Of a stretch of 64,000 nt of DNA, positions 58,084 through 64,000 are shown piece after piece. Source of the stretch: Streptomyces sp. DHE7-1 (GTDB lineage: Bacteria > Actinomycetota > Actinomycetes > Streptomycetales > Streptomycetaceae); assembly GCA_016432725.1 (NCBI GenBank), contig JACJDG010000001.1:1-64000 (forward strand), in the 5' to 3' direction. Each line of letters starts with the position of its first letter. The first letter of the stretch is position 1. The position numbers were made by a program, and so were the translations under genes. Below the pieces are notes generated by a model that saw nothing but the letters and a program-made list of their open reading frames with translations, ran no database searches and had not been told where the DNA came from.

Positions 58084-58839
58084 CTACCTGAGCGTCACAC
58101 CCACGTCGAATTCCCTCAGAACGCCCACCACGGACGCCGATAGCGAGGCACCCATCCTTTCCTGCGCACCGGAAAAGTGTTCCCAGACCAACTCGAACGG
58201 AGCGCTAGCATTTCGGGACGAAGCAAGGCAGTCAGCAAGCCCGTCAAGAGTGGATCCAAAATATCCACCGGGGCCATTAACCGATTCACCAAGTGCGCAG
58301 TAGAAGCTGCTTTCACTTAGAATCTTCTTGCCATCGATTATGCAGATCTCCCCGACGCCGTACCTCTTAGCCTCATGGCCTGTTTCGAACCAGGAGTTCT
58401 GAACCACGTGGAGCCAACTATCGTGAGATTCGACGGGATACCTGGCCCACTCCCCATTCTCAAGAGGACTTCCAGAGGCCCATCGACGCCAAATCGCTCC
58501 CGCCGTGGCGTGTGGGCAGGTATGGCCATAGAAGGTCGCGACAAATCCGCCCTGCCCGGGGCTCCCCGTACCTTCGAACCAAGAGCGCAGCCCTACCCGC
58601 CCGATGTAATACGACCCGATGGCCTTGCCGAGCGAGTTGACTACGCGCAACTCCACGTCGGACAGGTCCTTGCCGAGGCGGACCGCGTGTCGCGCTGACC
58701 CGTAGATCAGGATTTCCGCAGGTTGCCCGTGATCCGACTCTACAAAGAACCCGCTAATTTCGCGCGCCGCAATAATGACAGTTCCGACCTCTTCTTCGAC
58801 TAGGTGATAGAGCGGAATAATCGAACCGCTTTCACTCAT
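58084..58839 (-). CDS. Barstar-domain immunity protein
   Basis: The 251-residue protein starts at ATG 58839 (MSESGSIIPLYHLVEEEVGT). Its last 90 residues are a barstar-type domain: ICIIDGKKILSESSFYCALG, GPGGYFGSTLDGLADCL, FELVWEHFSGAQ and a final helix SVVGVLREFDVG. The Asp in LDGLADCL corresponds to the barnase-plugging Asp region. The first 160 residues are a separate beta-rich domain of unknown role. It follows the RHS toxin by under 100 bp on the same strand, and the toxin ends in a barnase-like ribonuclease, so it should bind and block that domain. Confidence 0.85.
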   Translation of the reverse strand: MSESGSIIPLYHLVEEEVGTVIIAAREISGFFVESDHGQPAEILIYGSARHAVRLGKDLSDVELRVVNSLGKAIGSYYIGRVGLRSWFEGTGSPGQGGFVATFYGHTCPHATAGAIWRRWASGSPLENGEWARYPVESHDSWLHVVQNSWFETGHEAKRYGVGEICIIDGKKILSESSFYCALGESVNGPGGYFGSTLDGLADCLASSRNASAPFELVWEHFSGAQERMGASLSASVVGVLREFDVGVTLR

Positions 58840-58936
58840 CTCGCACCTTCCCGCTATCGACCAGGCGAATCCTAGCGGAGAGTCCGGGGAGGCCTGACGG
58901 CGACCTCTTCGGACTCTCCATTGCATTTACTTATGC

Positions 58937-61900
58937 CTACTGCCACCCAGAGTCAGGGAAGTGGGGCGCACTGAAGGGCTTGATCGTCTTATAGTGGTCA
59001 TTCGTCCACCCCATCACTATCCGGCCATCAGGCAGGGTCTTCGCTAGAACCCGAGCACTGTCACCCTTAGATCCGGGAACTCGATACTCCAGAGCACCCG
59101 CCCAGCGCTTCTCGTGAGTCGCCCTGCCTTGGAATATCTTCTGCGCTCCCGTGGCGGGATCCGTCTGTGGAACGCCCCTCCCAGCCCTGATGTCGTCATA
59201 GGTATTTACGAAGTGCCTCGACATCCCCTGCGGAAGCGGATCAGACAGTTTTCCGCCAGGACAGCCATTGCTGTTGTGAACCAGGACCGGCGTAGCCCCC
59301 GCCAGCACATAGTACGTGTGGAGGCCGTCGACCGTGAGGTTGTACATGTCGCGGTCACCGGGACGGACTATGACGGCGGCGACGTAGACATGTTCATTTG
59401 TGGATGTGTTGAGGGCATGGCCGGGTTCGAGTTTGTCGGCGGATACCCAGGCGTGGAATGTGTCATCCCAGAAGGGATGCATAGCAGTGGTGTGGAGGGT
59501 GACGGTTGTTCCGTTGTCATGCCGTACACGGAGGTCGATGAGGTCGTAGTCGTGGTTGATCAGGGTAGCGGTGACCTTGCGCGGGCTTTTGTGCTTTCCA
59601 TTGCCGGGGTCAGCGGCCTCGACCTTGTCACCGGTCTTGATTTTTCCGATGGATTTGGTCTTGCCGTCAGCCATGAGGACCGCGGTGGACGGGGTAAAGC
59701 TGCACCCCATCCTCGCCAATGTCCTCGCTCTTATCCCTTCAGCCTCGGCCATGGCACCGCCTCGGCCTCGCGTCGCCAAAAGCAGGGCCACGTCGAATGC
59801 TATTTTTCCGGAACCTGCGGCGGTTCTTCCGTTTGAGAAATCGCCGTAGATCTCGGCTGCACGGGAGACCGTGCCATCAGCCATTGATGCGCCCGGGTTG
59901 GCGATGCCGAGGAGAATATCGATCACTCCTCCACAATCGCCATGGAGGACGCATTGCTTTTCTGTGACGTATTCCTGGTAGCCGCCTTGAAAATATGAGA
60001 TTACAGTCCTGGTCGCCTCGTCTTTGACCGTGCCGAGCATGTCACCGAACCAGCCGATTACTCCTCCGCTACTCCCGGTCTGCGCCGTTCCGCAGTTGCT
60101 GTTGCAGGGATGTGCTGGGTGCGGTTTGGAGTAGTCGACGGCTTCATTGGGTGCGCCGTTGCCCTTGGTTCCGTCGGGTCGGGTGGGGCAGGCCTCGCTC
60201 ATGCCTCCCCGGCCGTCGCAGGCGAGTCCCATGCCGGTGGGGTCGGACTGTGTGACGGGGTTTTGGGCTCCGTAGGTGTAGCCGTTGAGGGTTTGGTGGT
60301 GGTCGAGTTCAAGGAGAGGGTCAGCGCTGGTGAACTGGCCGATCTTGGGGTCGTACTCGCGTGCCCCGATGTGGGTGAGGCCGGTGGTGTCGTCGGCTGG
60401 CTTGCCCAGGAAAGCTTTGTCGTCCGGCCAGGACGTCGGCTTGGTGCCCCGAGGGGCGCCGAACGGGGTGCTGTAGCGCTTGGTGACCGCGTACGTACTG
60501 GCGTCCATGGCGATGCTGGACGTGCCGTGCTGGTCGGCGGCGAGGAAGCTGAGTTTCGTGCCGGAGACGCCGGCAGTGGCGGTGCGGACCGCGATGGTCT
60601 GGCCGTTGGCTGTGTAGTAGCGGGTGCCGGAGGCGGTTTTCGTGGTGCCCTTCGTCGTCAGGCGGAGTTCTGTGCCAGCGCCCATGTAGAGGATCGTGTC
60701 GCCGTCGCCCTTGGCCCGGCGGATCAGCAACTCGCCGTTCGCGTCGTAGAGGTAGCTCGTCTCCTTCGTGCTCTCGGTGAGCTTGGACAGGTCGCCCTCG
60801 GTATTCCACAGCAGCGTCTGCTGCGCGGTGGGGCCGGGGCGGGAGGTGGTATTGCCGCTTGCGTCATAGCGGTAGGTGCCGGCGCGGTCGCCGGTCGTCT
60901 TGTCCAGCGTGTGCGGCTTGGTGTCAGTGGTGTCGTCGTAGGTGTACGACGTGGTCTTGTCGCCCGCCGTGGTGTGCTGGGTCTCCGTCTTGCGCTGGCC
61001 GGCGTCGCTGTACGTGTACGACGCCCAGTACGGGGCAGCCCCGTCGAGGTTCGACACCGTGCGGCCGGAAGCCGCGCAGTCCGCGGTCTTCGGGGTCCAG
61101 GCCTCGATCATGCGGCGATTGCCGTCGTAGGCGAAGCACTGGTAGTCGGCCTTCGCTGTGCCGCCCTGTGTGGTGGCGTCGAAGATCGAGGTGACGTTGC
61201 CCGCGTCGTCCTGGGTGAACTTCAGCTCCTGCGGCATGTAGCCGTGCACGTCGTCGGTGACGAAAGAGCGGGTCAGGCGGCGCGTACCCTCCTCATATTC
61301 CCAGTTGAGAAATATCTTCTTCGCCGTGCTGCCCGAGTCCTTGCTCAGGGAGAGCTGCATCAGGTCGCCCTGGGGGAGAAGAGAGCGCCCTGTAGGTAGC
61401 CCGTGGTGCCGGTTGAGGTGAGCTGCTGGCCCAGGGCGCCGGACTTGTAGGAAACCCCTTCGGAGGGCAGGCCGCCGGCGGCTGGCGCGGAGTACTGGCT
61501 GATCGAGCCGTCCAGGTTGTAGCCCGTGCTGTAGGTCAGGGTCTTCGGCACGTAGCCGCCCGAGACGAGAGGCTCGGTGTCGGGCAGCTGCAGCTCGCTG
61601 GTGGTCGCGTGGTACATCGCGTCGAAGGCGGTGGCCTTCTGGGTGTAGGCCCTGCCGGTGACTCCGCCGTCGTAGCGGGTGGCGGTGTCCTGCTGGCCCT
61701 TGGCCACTGAGTCGAAGCCCCATGCGGCGAGTTTGTTGGCGTCGGTCTTGTCGACCTGCCACATGCTTGTCTTGCGCCCCAGGACGTCGTATTCGTACAG
61801 CAGTTTCTTCGAGGCGTCGTCGTTGGGAGTGGCGCTGATGACCTGGTCGAGGTCGTTGTACTCGGTGCTGCTCTTGCCCTTGTCGGGGTCGGTTGAGGTG

Positions 61901-64000
61901 ACCTGCCGGCCGAAGAGGTCGTAGGTGTAGGACCACGCGGTGTGGTCTGGGCCGGTGACCTTCTTCTGCTGACCGGCGGGCGTGTATGTGTAGTCGGTCG
62001 TCGTGGAGTCTGTACCGGTCGGCGTCGGGCCGGCGTATTCGCGGCGCTGGGTCGTCTCTCCGAGTGCGTTGGTGACAACCGCGGTTGCCTGGCCGCCGTT
62101 CGGGGCCGTGGTGGTGACAGTGTCGCCGGTGTAGGTGGTGTCGGTCGTCCAGCGGGCAACACCGTGGACCTTCGTTACTGCTTTGGTGGCGCGGCCTGCC
62201 CCGTCGTACGTCGTGTCCGTCTGTATCGGTGCACGGCCTCCGGCGATCTGTACCGCCGTCGAGCTGGGCTGTGAGGTGTCGTCCCAGATGTCTGCCTGCT
62301 GGCTGACCGCGAGGCCTCGTGGGTCGTACGAAGTCAGGGTGATGAGCCGGCCGCCCTGCGGGGTTGGTGCCTGAGTCTGCCGGGAGCGCAGCAGGGAGTC
62401 ATAGAACTCGAACGTGGTGTTGTAGCCGGATCCGTCGTTCCTGAGGGTTCCGGTGGAGACCCAGGACATCTCGGCGCTGGTGACGTGATAGTCGTAGACG
62501 TAGTTCGGGGTCTTGCCCAGGAGCTTGGGACGGTTGGGCAGCCAGGTCTTCGTCACCCGGCCGAGGCTGTCGTATTCGCTTTCGGTCACCTTGTTGTTGG
62601 GGTCGGTGACTTTTAGCGCCGCGCCGGTGGCGAAGTCCAGTGCGGTCGTGGTCTTGTACGTCTTGGCGTCGGTGACGGACGTCGACGTCAGGGGGCCGGT
62701 GGTCTGCGGCGTGTACGTGGTCGAGGAGACGGCCACGCCGTTGGCGTTCTCGACGGTCCGCGGTCGCCCGAGAGTGTCGTACGTGGTTTTGGCCACCTTC
62801 TGCCAGGCCGGGGCGTTGTCGCTGCCGTAGCCCTTGGCCCGTCCAGTCCAGTTGGCCTCGCCCTTGGTCGGGATCTGCGAGGCCGACCACGTGGTGGCCG
62901 CGGTGTCGTCGTAGACGGTGGCGGTGTCGGAGATGACGTCGCCGGAGGTCTTGTAATCGGCCGGCAGGTCGAGTGAACCGTCAGCCGTGCCGCAGGTCGA
63001 AGCGACCGTGCGGGTACGGGATACGAGGGAGTTGATGCCCTTGCTGTCGTTGCGGGCGTACCAGGTGCGGGTGCATTTCTCGTCGCCCGTGGCGGAGTCG
63101 TCGCCTTCATCCTCGACGGTTTCGGCCATGCCGTAGTCGTCGTAGGTCGTCTTCACCGTGTGCACGCGGTCGTAGGGTGCGATCTTGCTGGTGATGTTGG
63201 CGCGGGTGTGGGTGGCGGCGGTGCGTATGTAGTAGGCCTCGGTGTCGGCGTACGACTTGTGCTGGGTCGCCGTCCGCTTCGACCACGGATCGTTGATCGT
63301 TCCGCCGACCTCAGTGGCACCGTCGTACGTCACCGTCTCGCGGGTGAAGCCCGCGTACTGTTCGGAGTCCGTGATGTCGGCGGCCTTGAGGCCGGAGACT
63401 GTGACGGTCTTGCGCTTGTCGGGGTCTGGGGTCTTGCCGTCGGAGCCGAGTACGCGGTCGCCGTTCATACCACGTAGGTAGACGGAGACTTGCTTGCTCT
63501 GGGTGCCGGTGGAGATGCCGGTCAGGTGGGTGACCTGCTGGTAGCCGCGCCAGATGGACCAGGTGCGCTCCTTGGCGGGAGTCATCGGGTCCTCGTCGTA
63601 GTGCCAGGCACTACCGCCGCTGTACTGGTAGCTGTGCTCGACCGCTTCCGAGCCGCCCTTGGGATCGGTGCTGGACACCGAGCTGACGGGGTACTTCTGG
63701 AACCAGTCGCGGATCGGGGTCTTCTCGCCGTTCGGTGACCAGTACACCGGGTAGCAGCGCTTGGTGTTGTCGTCCACCGCGGGTTTGGTGCCAGTTGCGG
63801 TGCAGTCGGCGTCTTTGTAGGTGGCGATCGTCTGCGCGCCGGACTCGGAGGTGACGCTCTTCAGACGGGGCTTGTTCAGCGGCAGGATGTCGTCCGCGGT
63901 GCCGTCGACCCGGTTGGGGAGCATGACGTGGTCGAACTTGACCGGGTCCAGGGACAGGTCAGTGCCTCGCTTACCGGTGTGCTTGATCTCGTCCAACCAC
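58937..64000 (-). CDS. RHS-Hint polymorphic toxin with barnase-like ribonuclease tip, 5' end outside window
   Basis: At least 1688 residues lie in the window. RHS/YD repeats fill most of it (GRVTKTWLPNRPK, YDVLGRKTSMWQ, YDANGELLIRRAKG) and end in the core motif GAREYDPKIGQFTSADPLL and PVTQSDPTG. A Hint self-cleavage domain follows (CSFTPSTAVLMADGKTKSIG to YYVLAGATPVLVHNSNG), then a C-terminal ribonuclease of about 95 residues with YDDIRAGRGVPQTDP, catalytic Glu in ALEYRVPG and His in NDHYKTIKPF. One C lost in CCCCCC near 61380 splits the frame. The Hint domain should release the RNase during delivery. The start lies beyond 64000. Confidence 0.85.

Overview
This is high-GC actinomycete DNA, almost certainly Streptomyces. 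The evidence is codon bias, an SsgA-type sporulation protein, a SARP regulator, in-frame TTA (bldA) codons, and a tap-tpg telomere-maintenance operon of the kind found on linear Streptomyces replicons. The dense transposon debris, polymorphic toxin and small biosynthetic cluster fit a chromosome arm or a linear plasmid. No rRNA, tRNA or CRISPR array was seen.

Layout. 1-2.8 kb: left-edge ssgA-like gene, a hypothetical, a sigma-like regulator and a small membrane protein, closed by a 23-bp-stem terminator. 2.8-7.2 kb: Tn5053/Mu-type transposition genes (tniB, tniA, a second AAA+ ATPase and an integrase HTH domain without a catalytic core). 7.3-10.3 kb: tniQ and tniA/tniB remnants around a second sigma-like/membrane-protein pair. 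10.4-13.2 kb: tpg and tap with iterons upstream. 13.4-15.3 kb: tniQ with an in-frame stop and a tniB-like tail. 15.6-21.6 kb: S51 peptidase, hypotheticals, and a compact Trypco2 / trypsin-kinase / zinc-ribbon operon. 21.7-28.6 kb: an IS carrying a membrane-protein ORF, a secreted PA14/FN3 protein, an IS481 element and a chimeric gene. 29.2-51.9 kb: a nonribosomal peptide cluster. 52.1-58.0 kb: RHS and recombinase remnants, two beta-propeller-like proteins, an IS5-type element and an IS481 insertion fused to a methyltransferase. 58.1-64.0 kb: barstar-type immunity gene and a large RHS-Hint-ribonuclease toxin running off the right edge.

How the cluster may work. HmaS and an Hmo-HpgT fusion make 4-hydroxyphenylglycine (Hpg). 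NRPS2 (T-C-A-T-E) has the exact ten-residue Hpg code DAYHLGLLCK and an epimerase, so it should install D-Hpg. NRPS1 (A-T-C plus a carrier-like tail lacking the attachment serine) has a threonine-like code. A stand-alone A domain could charge the unpaired first carrier of NRPS2. NRPS3 (C-A-T-TE) should add a last residue and release. A carbamoyltransferase with an altered amine-substrate loop and an ATP-grasp ligase lie beside NRPS1 and may tailor the peptide. The parsimonious product is a tetrapeptide, Thr-X-(D-Hpg)-Z. I do not recognise it as a known cluster.

Base-level caution. Almost every long gene carries one or more apparent -1 frameshifts, and nearly all are repaired by adding a base to a short homopolymer run. 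After repair tap is 736 aa, tpg 185 aa, the ATP-grasp enzyme 429 aa and NRPS2 1653 aa, all as expected for their families. I therefore treat most frameshifts as homopolymer under-calls and annotate the composite genes as single CDSs.
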